Assembly: GCA_942490535.1 (NCBI GenBank)
Contig: CALNXQ010000002.1
Span: 124,001 to 188,000 of the forward strand
DNA: 64,000 bases
Direction of reading: 5' to 3'
Origin: JAEINY01 sp942490535
Lineage (GTDB): Bacteria > Bacteroidota > Bacteroidia > Bacteroidales > Marinilabiliaceae
A program made the position numbers and the translations under genes. Shown one piece after another: positions 43,765-51,774 of the stretch. The notes beneath the pieces were generated by a model that searched no databases, had not been told where the DNA came from, and worked only from the letters and a program-made list of their open reading frames with translations. Positions within the stretch are counted from its first letter, which is position 1. Each line of letters starts with the position of its first letter.

Positions 43765-45555
43765 TCAATATCTGTTACGCACCTTGTAAGTTGTATGCAA
43801 TAACTCATGCGACTTATGGCCTAATGGCTCCTTTAGGTAGTCTTCATAAATTTTCACAACTTCCGGATTTTCATGAGATTTTCGGATTGGCTTATTAGCA
43901 TCCTCCAGATAAATAGCTTCACTGCGACGTTTCCGTATATCTGCAGAAGTCGGTATTGGCTGGCCACCGCCACCTAAGCAACCACCCGGACAAGCCATGA
44001 CTTCAATAAAGTGATAATTCGCCTTTCCATCACGAACGGCCTCCATCACTTTTTTGGCATTACTAAGGCCATGGGTAACGCAGGTTTTAAGCTCCACTCC
44101 TTCCAGAAAACTCCATTGCGGCAGAACATTATCAATCATTACAGACGCTTCACGAATATAATCCATGCCACGAACCGGAGTTATATTCAATCCGTCAAAG
44201 GGCACTTCACGTCCGGTGACCACTTCATATGCAGTACGTAAGGCAGCTTCCATCACACCTCCCGTAGCCCCAAATATAACAGCTGCCCCGGTGGATTCGC
44301 CCATGATGCTGTCGTATTCATCATCTGGCAATGAGAAGAAGTCAATTCCAGCCTGCTTAATCATCAGAGCCAGCTCCCGGGTTGTTAAGACATAATCCAC
44401 ATCCTGATATCCGCTACTCCGCATTTCGGGCCTGGCCGCTTCATATTTCTTGGCAGTGCAAGGCATGATTGACACGCTGACCATTGTTTCGGGATCAACC
44501 TCCAATTTATTCGCATAAAATGTTTTTGCCAGAGCACCAAACATTTGTTGTGGTGATTTGGCTGTGGAAACATTCCCCAAATACTCCGGAAAAGCATGTT
44601 CAATAAACTTTACCCATCCCGGAGAACATGAAGTAGTCATTGGCAACTTGACGGTTGGATCCTTATCCACTAACGCCTTCTTCAAGCGCTGAAGCAACTC
44701 ATTACCTTCTTCAATGATGGTTAAATCGGCCGTAAAATCGGTATCCAATACGGAATCAAACCCCAGACGACGCAAAGCTGATACTAATTTGCCGGTAACA
44801 ATTTCACCTGGAGGCATGCCTAACGCTTCACCCAAAGCTATGCGTACTGCAGGAGCCGTCTGTACAACCACATGCTTTCCTTCGGCATGAATGGCAGACC
44901 ACACTTCATTGATGTATGTTTTTTCAGTAAGCGCTCCTGTTGGACAACGGTTTACACACTGACCACAATTGGTACACACCACCTCGTACATGGGACGCTC
45001 AAAGAACGTGGAAATTTTCATTTCACTTCCTTTATGAGCGACGGTCAATGCACTAATATTTTGCAATTGAGAGCATGTCCGGACGCATCTTTGACACCGA
45101 ATACACTTACTGTCATCTTTAATTATAGAAGGCGAAAAATGATCGATAGAAAGGTGTTTCAATGGAACCAGATCGATGTATCCATTTTCACCAACAATGT
45201 ACTCAGAGGATAGCTCCTGCAATTCACATGAGCCATTTTTATAGCATCGCGTACATTCCGCCCGATGTTCACTGATTAACAATTCTATGACTTCCTTACG
45301 TGCCTTACGCACCTTTAAACTATTAGTCATAATTTCCATTCCTTCAGAAACCGGCATAGCACAGGAAGGTAGTAAACGATCACTACCCGATTGTTCTACA
45401 ACACATACCCGACAATTACCGGCTACACACAAATCTTCATGATGACATAATGTTGGAATGCGAATATTTATTTTTTTAGCTGCATCTAAAATGGTGGATC
45501 CTTCATCCACACTAACTGCTATATTATCTATGCGTAAATTGATTTTTTCAACCAT
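43765..45555 (-). CDS. [FeFe] hydrogenase catalytic subunit, second paralogue
   Basis: A 596-aa HydA-type protein with the same modular order as the one at 31286: [2Fe-2S] (about 36-66), His-ligated cluster (SEHRAECTRCYKNGSC), two [4Fe-4S] motifs (CIRCQRCVRTC, CTNCGQCVNRC), then the H-domain. The H-cluster motifs are TSCSPGW, MPCTAKKYE and EVMACPGGCLGGGGQP. In the first, Ser311 stands where the second cysteine of TSCCPGW is usual. Its operon partners are a short NuoF-like and a NuoE-like subunit. Catalytic status depends on how the Ser is accommodated. Confidence 0.92.
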   Translation of the reverse strand: MVEKINLRIDNIAVSVDEGSTILDAAKKINIRIPTLCHHEDLCVAGNCRVCVVEQSGSDRLLPSCAMPVSEGMEIMTNSLKVRKARKEVIELLISEHRAECTRCYKNGSCELQELSSEYIVGENGYIDLVPLKHLSIDHFSPSIIKDDSKCIRCQRCVRTCSQLQNISALTVAHKGSEMKISTFFERPMYEVVCTNCGQCVNRCPTGALTEKTYINEVWSAIHAEGKHVVVQTAPAVRIALGEALGMPPGEIVTGKLVSALRRLGFDSVLDTDFTADLTIIEEGNELLQRLKKALVDKDPTVKLPMTTSCSPGWVKFIEHAFPEYLGNVSTAKSPQQMFGALAKTFYANKLEVDPETMVSVSIMPCTAKKYEAARPEMRSSGYQDVDYVLTTRELALMIKQAGIDFFSLPDDEYDSIMGESTGAAVIFGATGGVMEAALRTAYEVVTGREVPFDGLNITPVRGMDYIREASVMIDNVLPQWSFLEGVELKTCVTHGLSNAKKVMEAVRDGKANYHFIEVMACPGGCLGGGGQPIPTSADIRKRRSEAIYLEDANKPIRKSHENPEVVKIYEDYLKEPLGHKSHELLHTTYKVRNRY

Positions 45556-45574
45556 TGCAATTCAATTTTTTGAA

Positions 45575-46756
45575 TTAATAAATCATCTCTTCTTTAAAAT
45601 TCTCGACAATTGATGAAAAGGAATTAGCCACTGATTGACCCAATCCGCATTTCGCTGTCACCCGCATGGCCTCGGCCAACTCCAACAATCGATCGAGGTA
45701 GGAAGAGGGCTGTTCACCTTTTTTAACGGCCTGAATCCCGATCAATAACTGTTGCGTCCCAACACGACAAGGCGTGCATTGTCCGCACGATTCTTCCACA
45801 AAGAAATCAAGATAATTATGCAACACATTATACATGGATCTGGATGAATTGAAGATCATCATTGAACCCCCTGTTGGCAAAGAAGCTCCTGTTAATTTAC
45901 CCTGATAACCAATGACTGTTTTGTCAAACTTTTTACGGGGCACACAAAAACCGGAAGCTCCGCCCACTTGAACGGCTTTGGCATCGCCATCACCAAAATC
46001 ATCAACAAATTTTTGCAATGTCATCCCAAACTCCAACTCATAAATACCCGGTATTGGTGTGTCACCTGAAACCGAGAACACTTTGGAACCTCTGGAGTCC
46101 TGAACACCTAAATCACGAAACTTTTCCGGGCCATATTTAAAAATCGAATACGTATGAGCCAGTGTTTCAACATTATTAATAACGGTAGGCTTGCCTCTGT
46201 ATCCATTAATCGTAGGAAATGGGGGTTTATTGCGAGGTTCGCCGCGCTTGCCTTCCATACTTTCGAACAAGGCACTCTCCTCTCCACAAATGTAAGCACC
46301 GCTGCCCATAAATATCTCAACTCTGAAATCCAGATTTAATTGATCCAATATCTTGTGAAATTCCTCAATGATTTTAAGTAGTTGAGGCTTGAGAAACTTA
46401 TACTCTCCCCGTAAATAGATGAATCCTTTACGAGCCCCAATAATTCGGGCACAAACGGCCATACCAGTCAATACTTTGTGCGGCACACTGCTAAGAATCT
46501 CACGATCTTTAAACGTACCGGGTTCCCCTTCATCGGCATTGCAAATCACGTATTTTTCTTCCGACTCCACTTCTGAGGTCAGTTTCCATTTTAATCCGGT
46601 AGGAAAACCGGCTCCTCCCCGACCTTTCAACCCGGAACTAATTAAATCATTGATCAAATCATCGTCAGGACGGGCTAAAACCTTGTCTAATACTTTTTCG
46701 GTATCATGCTCGTTTTTGAAAATCAAATCGAGTCTTTGAAGATGTTTTTTATTCAT
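45575..46756 (-). CDS. Short NuoF/HydB-like flavoprotein subunit, second paralogue
   Basis: A 393-aa protein consisting only of the NuoF core: GRGGAGFPTGLKW and CNADEGEPGTFKDRE for FMN/NAD binding, and EESCGQCTPCRVG for the [4Fe-4S] site. It lacks both the N-terminal thioredoxin-like [2Fe-2S] domain and the C-terminal dicluster ferredoxin that the paralogue at 33092 has. The start is set at ATG 46756, leaving a 19-bp gap to the NuoE-like gene; ATG 46795 is possible but would overlap it. It forms a trimer with its neighbours by analogy. Confidence 0.9.
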   Translation of the reverse strand: MNKKHLQRLDLIFKNEHDTEKVLDKVLARPDDDLINDLISSGLKGRGGAGFPTGLKWKLTSEVESEEKYVICNADEGEPGTFKDREILSSVPHKVLTGMAVCARIIGARKGFIYLRGEYKFLKPQLLKIIEEFHKILDQLNLDFRVEIFMGSGAYICGEESALFESMEGKRGEPRNKPPFPTINGYRGKPTVINNVETLAHTYSIFKYGPEKFRDLGVQDSRGSKVFSVSGDTPIPGIYELEFGMTLQKFVDDFGDGDAKAVQVGGASGFCVPRKKFDKTVIGYQGKLTGASLPTGGSMMIFNSSRSMYNVLHNYLDFFVEESCGQCTPCRVGTQQLLIGIQAVKKGEQPSSYLDRLLELAEAMRVTAKCGLGQSVANSFSSIVENFKEEMIY

Positions 46757-46775
46757 AATGAATGGTTTTGGTTGG

Positions 46776-47255
46776 TTAATTCGCATGGATTTCATCGTTT
46801 CGATACTTCATAATAATATCCCGCACCTTCTCAGGCGTGAGCTCTGTATACGGCGTATCATTAATCAACATAGCAGGCCCTTTATGGCACTGTCCCAAAC
46901 AATTTGTCTCCATCAAGGTGAATTTACCATCATGAGTTGTGGCCCCCAACTGCACCTTCAAAACATTCTCTAACTCTTGGATAATCTGATTTTTTCCATG
47001 CATCATGCAGGTAATCGTTTTACACACACGAATTACATACTTACCCAAAGCTTTGGTATGCAAGAAAGAATAAAAAGTAGCGGTGCCATATACCTGGGCA
47101 GCAGAAATATTAAGCTCCCTGGCTACTTCAACCATGGCTTCCTGGGAAATGTGTTGCTCTCTGGCTTCAATTCCTTGAAGAATAGGCAAAAGACTTTCCA
47201 TTGCGCGACCATGCTCTTCGGCTAAATCTTTCACCAATTGTTTTACTTCTGACAT
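46776..47255 (-). CDS. NuoE/HydC-like [2Fe-2S] subunit, second paralogue
   Basis: A 159-aa thioredoxin-like [2Fe-2S] protein with an N-terminal helical part. Ligands are VCKTITC (C-x4-C) and TNCLGQCHKGP (C-x3-C), all four present. It is the first gene of the second [FeFe] trimer (NuoE-, NuoF-, HydA-like), in the order opposite to complex I naming but usual for these hydrogenases. The 276-bp gap upstream is shared with a divergent gene and has no clear promoter by eye. Confidence 0.9.
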   Translation of the reverse strand: MSEVKQLVKDLAEEHGRAMESLLPILQGIEAREQHISQEAMVEVARELNISAAQVYGTATFYSFLHTKALGKYVIRVCKTITCMMHGKNQIIQELENVLKVQLGATTHDGKFTLMETNCLGQCHKGPAMLINDTPYTELTPEKVRDIIMKYRNDEIHAN

Positions 47256-47531
47256 AATAGCTGATTTATAGGGTTACAACTAATTTAGTTATTGAGAATT
47301 TTACTCAATGATAAAAGTTACGCCTTTACAAAATCGCATACTTATGACAAATGTCATGTTTCAAAAAGACAGACTTATTCGGAATTATTCTTAATAGACT
47401 CAAAAGCACACCTTTAAATACCATTTAGGCATTATAGACTCTGAAATAGCAATACTATAAAGGATCAGCGGATTTTTCGTAGTCAGGATCTTTTTTACGA
47501 TCTTTGCAGCTTAACAAGGAAAAATAGGAAA

Positions 47532-48212
47532 GTGATTAACAAAGAATTACAAAATATGATCCTGGAAGGTAAACACCAGACCCAGGACTTTGAGTTAACA
47601 ATCAATAACTCGATAAAGGTAGCGCAGACTTTCTCTGCTTTTGCAAATACAGATGGTGGCAGACTTTTAATAGGTGTAAATAGTGATGGTACGATAATTG
47701 GTGCTGATGCTGAAAAAGAAATAAAGGCATTGGAATCTGTTGCTCAAGAGCATTGCAAACCCAAAGTAAAATTTGAAGCGCGTAAATGGGAATCAGAAGG
47801 AAAGACTGTTTTGGAGATTAACATCCCTAAAAGTTCAACTAAACGACATTCTGCACCTGACGAAGATGGCGATCAACGCTTCTACATTCGCGTAAAACGT
47901 CAAAATTTGTTAGCTAACCATATCCTAATTGAAGTATGGAAAAAAGAAAAACAAGGTGGTAGTGGACTGCTCAAAATCAGGTACAACGAAAATAAATTAT
48001 TAAATTACCTGAACCTGCACCACCAAATCACCTTTTCAAAATTCTGTGGGATGGCCAATATTAGTCCGCGTAAGGCTGAAAAAATATTGATCAATTTGGT
48101 GCACATGAAAGTGCTGAGTATGGTCTTCACAGAGCAGCAAGTGTTTTACATCATGAATCCCATACCTGACAGACCGGCACCAAACGATCCCGATCAAACA
48201 TTTGACTTTTAA
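47532..48212 (+). CDS. AlbA_2-domain (Schlafen-like) DNA/RNA-binding protein
   Basis: A 226-aa protein. Residues 10-120 fit the AlbA_2 domain: HQTQDFELTIN, FANTDGGRLLIGVNSDGTI and QRFYIRVKRQN. The C-terminal part looks like a winged helix. The GTG at 47532 opens the frame; ATG 47556 is an equally reasonable start, because the family motif begins soon after it. Such proteins are common and variable in Bacteroidota, and their targets are usually unknown. An inverted repeat (48224-48232 with 48252-48260) lies at its 3' end. Confidence 0.78.
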   Translation: MINKELQNMILEGKHQTQDFELTINNSIKVAQTFSAFANTDGGRLLIGVNSDGTIIGADAEKEIKALESVAQEHCKPKVKFEARKWESEGKTVLEINIPKSSTKRHSAPDEDGDQRFYIRVKRQNLLANHILIEVWKKEKQGGSGLLKIRYNENKLLNYLNLHHQITFSKFCGMANISPRKAEKILINLVHMKVLSMVFTEQQVFYIMNPIPDRPAPNDPDQTFDF

Positions 48213-48240
48213 TGGATATTTATCACTGCCGGAAGAGGAT

Positions 48241-50124
48241 TCAATTCTTTGCCGGCAGTGCATCATAAAACACCTGCTGTATCGAAGGCCGAACGTTCAG
48301 CTGATAAATTTTAGGATTATTGCGCGTTGGATATACCCTATTGGATAAAAAAATGTACATCAACTCATAGTGAGGATCCAACCAGACAAATGTGCCGGTA
48401 AAACCACTGTGTCCAAAACTCGCGGAACTAACTCCCGGCGCCGGATAGCTCTTTTCAATACCCAATGTATCATTACCAAATAAGGGCTTGTCAAAACCGA
48501 CTCCTCTCCTATTTTCATTCTCTGGAAATTGAACAGAGGTAAACTCCCGCAGGGTTTCTTCGCGGATATATCGCTTTCCACCATATTCGCCGAATTGAAG
48601 ATACATCTGCATCAACTTGGCCAGATCGTGTGCCGATCCAAACAGTCCGGCATTTCCTGAAACACCACCCATCACAGCTGCTGCTTCATCGTGCACCAAA
48701 CCATGAATTTGCTGATGACGGTAATTGGTATCCAACTCAGTGGGAAGAATCCGGTTCATAGAAATCTTTCCTATGGGATTGTACACTAAAGTAGAAGCCC
48801 CAAGAGGTTCATAGAAACTTTGGTTCAGATTTTCTTGGTAGTCTATATGATATAATTGACTGATAAGTTCGGGATATATCATGAATGAGAGCCCACTGTA
48901 TTTGTACATCTTTTTTTTGCTAACCGGAGACTGACGTATTTTTTGATAAACCACTTTCTTAAATTTATCCTCTAAATACAGATGATCACCGATCTGAAGC
49001 GAGTGCTTTGAATCTGGTGAGAACTGATACCATTTGCGTATAAAGCGCCCCTTCTTTAGAGTTAAAGGATAATAATTAATATAGGGTTGCAAACCTGCTT
49101 GATGCGTCAGAACTTCACGCACTGTCATTGTTGATTTATTGGACGGTCTAAGAAACGATTTTTGCCAATCGCTCCAGTAAGATGCAAAGGGTTGATCCAA
49201 ATCAATGAATCCATCATCTTTGGCTTTCATGAGTAATGGTAAAGGTCCTGTAATCTTAGTAACCGATGCCAAATCAAACACATCGTGCTCTTCAACTGCT
49301 TGAATAGCCTCATAAGTGTGAAAGCCATAGCTCCTATTAAAAATAACAGTCCCTTTCACTGCAACCAACACCCGACAGCCGGGAAAAGCTTTTTGGCGAA
49401 CAGCATTGCTGACAATTGAATCCACTTTATGATTAAGCTTAACATGGTCCATCCCAAACGCTTCGGGAAAAGAATACGAAAGTCGTCCCTTGGAAAGCAC
49501 ATCAATGCCAGCTCCCTTACACCAGTCATCACTAATATCGAAGGGAAGTTTACCTTTACAACTGATGGCGCCGTAAATAAGCTGAATCACAACATCGCGC
49601 GAATACATATCATCCTGCTGGGTGAGAACCACACATTCAATTTCATCCATGCCATTCAGCCGATGTAATGTTTGGGCCTCTCCAGAATAGACTAAACAAC
49701 AACGCTTATCGGCAGCTAATTTCGCAAACCACTTGCTAATCAGGGAATCGTTGGTGATATCATCGACATTATCCAGCAATATAATGATTCGATCAGCTGC
49801 TTCAAAATCATCATGCACAGAATCAGCAACAACTTCTTCGGCCCTATAAAGTGGTATTTGTTGATAGCGCCACAGATACTTGCGCCACTCAAAAAAATAA
49901 TCAAAACTTATTGCCACTGTCTTTTCACTTGCCAGATCCACAAATGGAATCAATGACTGTTCATTTTTTAAAACAACCAATCGGGATTTTGCCAGATTCA
50001 ATCTTTCCCAACCAGAAGAGAGCATGACTGTATCTCCGGTTAACACACGATCAATAAGTAGCTGCTGGGCCTCCATAGCGAATGAAGCAAAAGTCCAGAT
50101 AATTAAGACCAGAGTTAACTTCAT
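48241..50124 (-). CDS. Exported beta-lactamase-fold serine hydrolase with GH3 C-terminal-like domain (AmiE-like)
   Basis: A 627-aa protein with a signal peptide (about 1-20). Residues 40-230 resemble the C-terminal domain of GH3 NagZ-type enzymes (LNLAKSRLVVLKNEQSLIP). Residues 240-600 are a class C beta-lactamase/AmiE-type domain: SVTK as the SxxK nucleophile motif, YSG in place of YxN, and HSG in place of KTG. The GH3 catalytic barrel that normally precedes the GH3-C part is absent. It lies 6 bp downstream of the NamZ-like gene, so the pair probably releases and trims muropeptides in the periplasm. N-acetylmuramyl-L-alanine amidase activity is an inference. Confidence 0.8.
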   Translation of the reverse strand: MKLTLVLIIWTFASFAMEAQQLLIDRVLTGDTVMLSSGWERLNLAKSRLVVLKNEQSLIPFVDLASEKTVAISFDYFFEWRKYLWRYQQIPLYRAEEVVADSVHDDFEAADRIIILLDNVDDITNDSLISKWFAKLAADKRCCLVYSGEAQTLHRLNGMDEIECVVLTQQDDMYSRDVVIQLIYGAISCKGKLPFDISDDWCKGAGIDVLSKGRLSYSFPEAFGMDHVKLNHKVDSIVSNAVRQKAFPGCRVLVAVKGTVIFNRSYGFHTYEAIQAVEEHDVFDLASVTKITGPLPLLMKAKDDGFIDLDQPFASYWSDWQKSFLRPSNKSTMTVREVLTHQAGLQPYINYYPLTLKKGRFIRKWYQFSPDSKHSLQIGDHLYLEDKFKKVVYQKIRQSPVSKKKMYKYSGLSFMIYPELISQLYHIDYQENLNQSFYEPLGASTLVYNPIGKISMNRILPTELDTNYRHQQIHGLVHDEAAAVMGGVSGNAGLFGSAHDLAKLMQMYLQFGEYGGKRYIREETLREFTSVQFPENENRRGVGFDKPLFGNDTLGIEKSYPAPGVSSASFGHSGFTGTFVWLDPHYELMYIFLSNRVYPTRNNPKIYQLNVRPSIQQVFYDALPAKN

Positions 50125-50130
50125 AATCGA

Positions 50131-51318
50131 CTAATTTAATGGATAGAGTAAATACCTATCACGTAAAATTTTATAAGCTGCAAGTTCCGGTTCCCAGCTG
50201 GCCCTAATCTCCTTTTCACTGGCACCTGACTTTATCTGTTGTAATAAACGATCCGTTCCTGCTAGCAAATTAAACCATCGTTCGCGAGTAACTAATGCTT
50301 CTGCATAACCTGGTTTATTATAAAAATCAAGAAAATATTTCAAAGTAAATCGATGATTAGTCGTCTCAACGTTTCTTAAATCAACACCATAACAAACTCT
50401 ATCTAATTGAATAGGATTTTTCGACATGCCATCAATACTTCGAGGCGTAAAAATATACGTCCCAAAAATAGAGTCCGGATAACCAATAATTTGAAACGGC
50501 ATATGCGTTCCTCTACCAACACTAACTTCAGTGGCTTCGAAAAAACAAAGCGAGGGATATAGCCTTATAGACAGAGCATTTGGTAAATTTGGGGATGGTT
50601 TTACAGGTAGTGGATAAGGCATTTGATGGCTATAATTCTTCACTTTAATCACTTCAAGATCACATTTTTTACCGCCTGACAACCACCCCTCTTGATTTAT
50701 CATTTGCGCCAACTCACCAACCGTTAAACCATGAACAATGGGAATAGGATGCATCCCCACAAATGAATGAAAGTCATTCTCCAGAACAGGGCCATCAAAA
50801 TAATCGCCATTAGGATTAGGTCGATCTAACACAATGAATTTCACATCATGTTCCGCACAAGCTTCCATCATGTAATGCATCGATGAAATATAGGTATAAA
50901 ACCGAACACCCACATCTTGAATATCAAAGAGAACAACATCTAAATCATTAATCTGATCAGGCAGTGGCTTTTTGTTTGCTCCGTACAATGAGATAATGGA
51001 GATACCTGTTTTTGGATCTACGCCTGTCTTAACATGTTCACCTGCATCGGCGGTTCCTCGAAACCCATGTTCAGGTGCAAATATGGTATGAATGTAGATG
51101 CCTCTTGAAAGTAAAGAATCGACTAAATGCCTATCGTCAATTAAAGAGGTATGATTCACTAACATCCCTACTTTTTTTTCCTTTAAAAAAGGTAAATACA
51201 AGTCCAACTGTTGGCATCCCAGTTCAATAATATTTTGCTTTTCAACTTGTGAATGACAACTCGCCAAATATGAAAGCGAGAAAAATAAAGCAATCCATCT
51301 TAATTTGTATGTTATCAT
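50131..51318 (-). CDS. Exo-beta-N-acetylmuramidase NamZ-like lipoprotein (DUF1343, GH171)
   Basis: A 395-aa protein of the DUF1343 family, now known as NamZ (GH171), which removes terminal MurNAc from peptidoglycan chains. The N-terminus ends in LSYLASC, a lipoprotein signal with Cys21. Family segments include GMLVNHTSLID, FAPEHGFRGTADAGEHV and FDIQDVGVRFYTYISSMHYMM. It is the first gene of a two-gene unit with the AmiE-like hydrolase, like the namZ-nagZ-amiE locus of Bacillus. Location is at a membrane facing the periplasm. Confidence 0.88.
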   Translation of the reverse strand: MITYKLRWIALFFSLSYLASCHSQVEKQNIIELGCQQLDLYLPFLKEKKVGMLVNHTSLIDDRHLVDSLLSRGIYIHTIFAPEHGFRGTADAGEHVKTGVDPKTGISIISLYGANKKPLPDQINDLDVVLFDIQDVGVRFYTYISSMHYMMEACAEHDVKFIVLDRPNPNGDYFDGPVLENDFHSFVGMHPIPIVHGLTVGELAQMINQEGWLSGGKKCDLEVIKVKNYSHQMPYPLPVKPSPNLPNALSIRLYPSLCFFEATEVSVGRGTHMPFQIIGYPDSIFGTYIFTPRSIDGMSKNPIQLDRVCYGVDLRNVETTNHRFTLKYFLDFYNKPGYAEALVTRERWFNLLAGTDRLLQQIKSGASEKEIRASWEPELAAYKILRDRYLLYPLN

Positions 51319-51341
51319 ACTTTTTTTAGTAAAAATAAAAA

Positions 51342-51365
51342 AAACGAAGCAGTTTTGCTTCGTTT
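51342..51365 (-). terminator. Intrinsic terminator of the DUF3467 gene
   Basis: A 10-bp perfect stem (51342-51351 with 51356-51365) with a 4-nt loop, 10 bp beyond the stop. On the minus strand it is followed by a long T-run. Confidence 0.9.
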
Positions 51366-51375
51366 CTCTATACTT

Positions 51376-51699
51376 TTAAGCCTGACCCGTAGGTCCAAAA
51401 TTTATTGGAGGCATCATTGGTCCCTGACCATTGCCTTCCATGTTTTTTATTGGTCCATGCATTGATTCATACCGCTTGATATTCTCTTTAAGGGCTAACA
51501 TTAACCGCTTTGCATGCTCCGGTGTTAACACAATCCGGGATTTCACGGGTGCTTTTGGCACACCCGGCATAACTCTTACAAAATCCACTACAAATTCAGA
51601 TGGAGAGTGTGTAATAATCGCCAAGTTTGAATAAGTACCTTGAGCGACCTCTTCGCTTAATTCAATATTAAGTTGATTGGGATTCTTTTTTTCTTCCAT
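51376..51699 (-). CDS. DUF3467 family protein
   Basis: A 107-aa protein with the DUF3467 pattern: EEVAQGTYSNLAIITHS, FVVDFVRVMPG and RIVLTPEHAKRL. The last 25 residues are Gly/Pro/Met-rich and probably disordered. The function is unknown. It follows rpoC on the same strand, a common arrangement in Bacteroidota, but has its own terminator and is separated from rpoC by another terminator. Confidence 0.88.
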   Translation of the reverse strand: MEEKKNPNQLNIELSEEVAQGTYSNLAIITHSPSEFVVDFVRVMPGVPKAPVKSRIVLTPEHAKRLMLALKENIKRYESMHGPIKNMEGNGQGPMMPPINFGPTGQA

Positions 51700-51719
51700 G
51701 ATCTAATTTTTTACAAAAA

Positions 51720-51747
51720 AGGGGAAGTCACCAAATGTGCTTCCCCT
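51720..51747 (-). terminator. Intrinsic terminator of rpoC
   Basis: AGGGGAAG-T-CAC (51720-51731) pairs with GTG-CTTCCCCT (51737-51747), with one bulged base and a 5-nt loop, 27 bp beyond the rpoC stop. On the minus strand a T-run follows. Confidence 0.85.
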
Positions 51748-51774
51748 CTATCTTATAGTCGTCTCATAAAAAAC

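Noticed and set aside
47480..47510. Promoter for the AlbA_2 gene based on GATCTTTG
   Set aside because: The box starts GA rather than TA and no TTTG lies at the right distance; the evidence is too weak to list.
48224..48260. Terminator for the AlbA_2 gene
   Set aside because: The 9-bp inverted repeat has a 19-nt loop, no T-run, and overlaps the coding end of the convergent gene.
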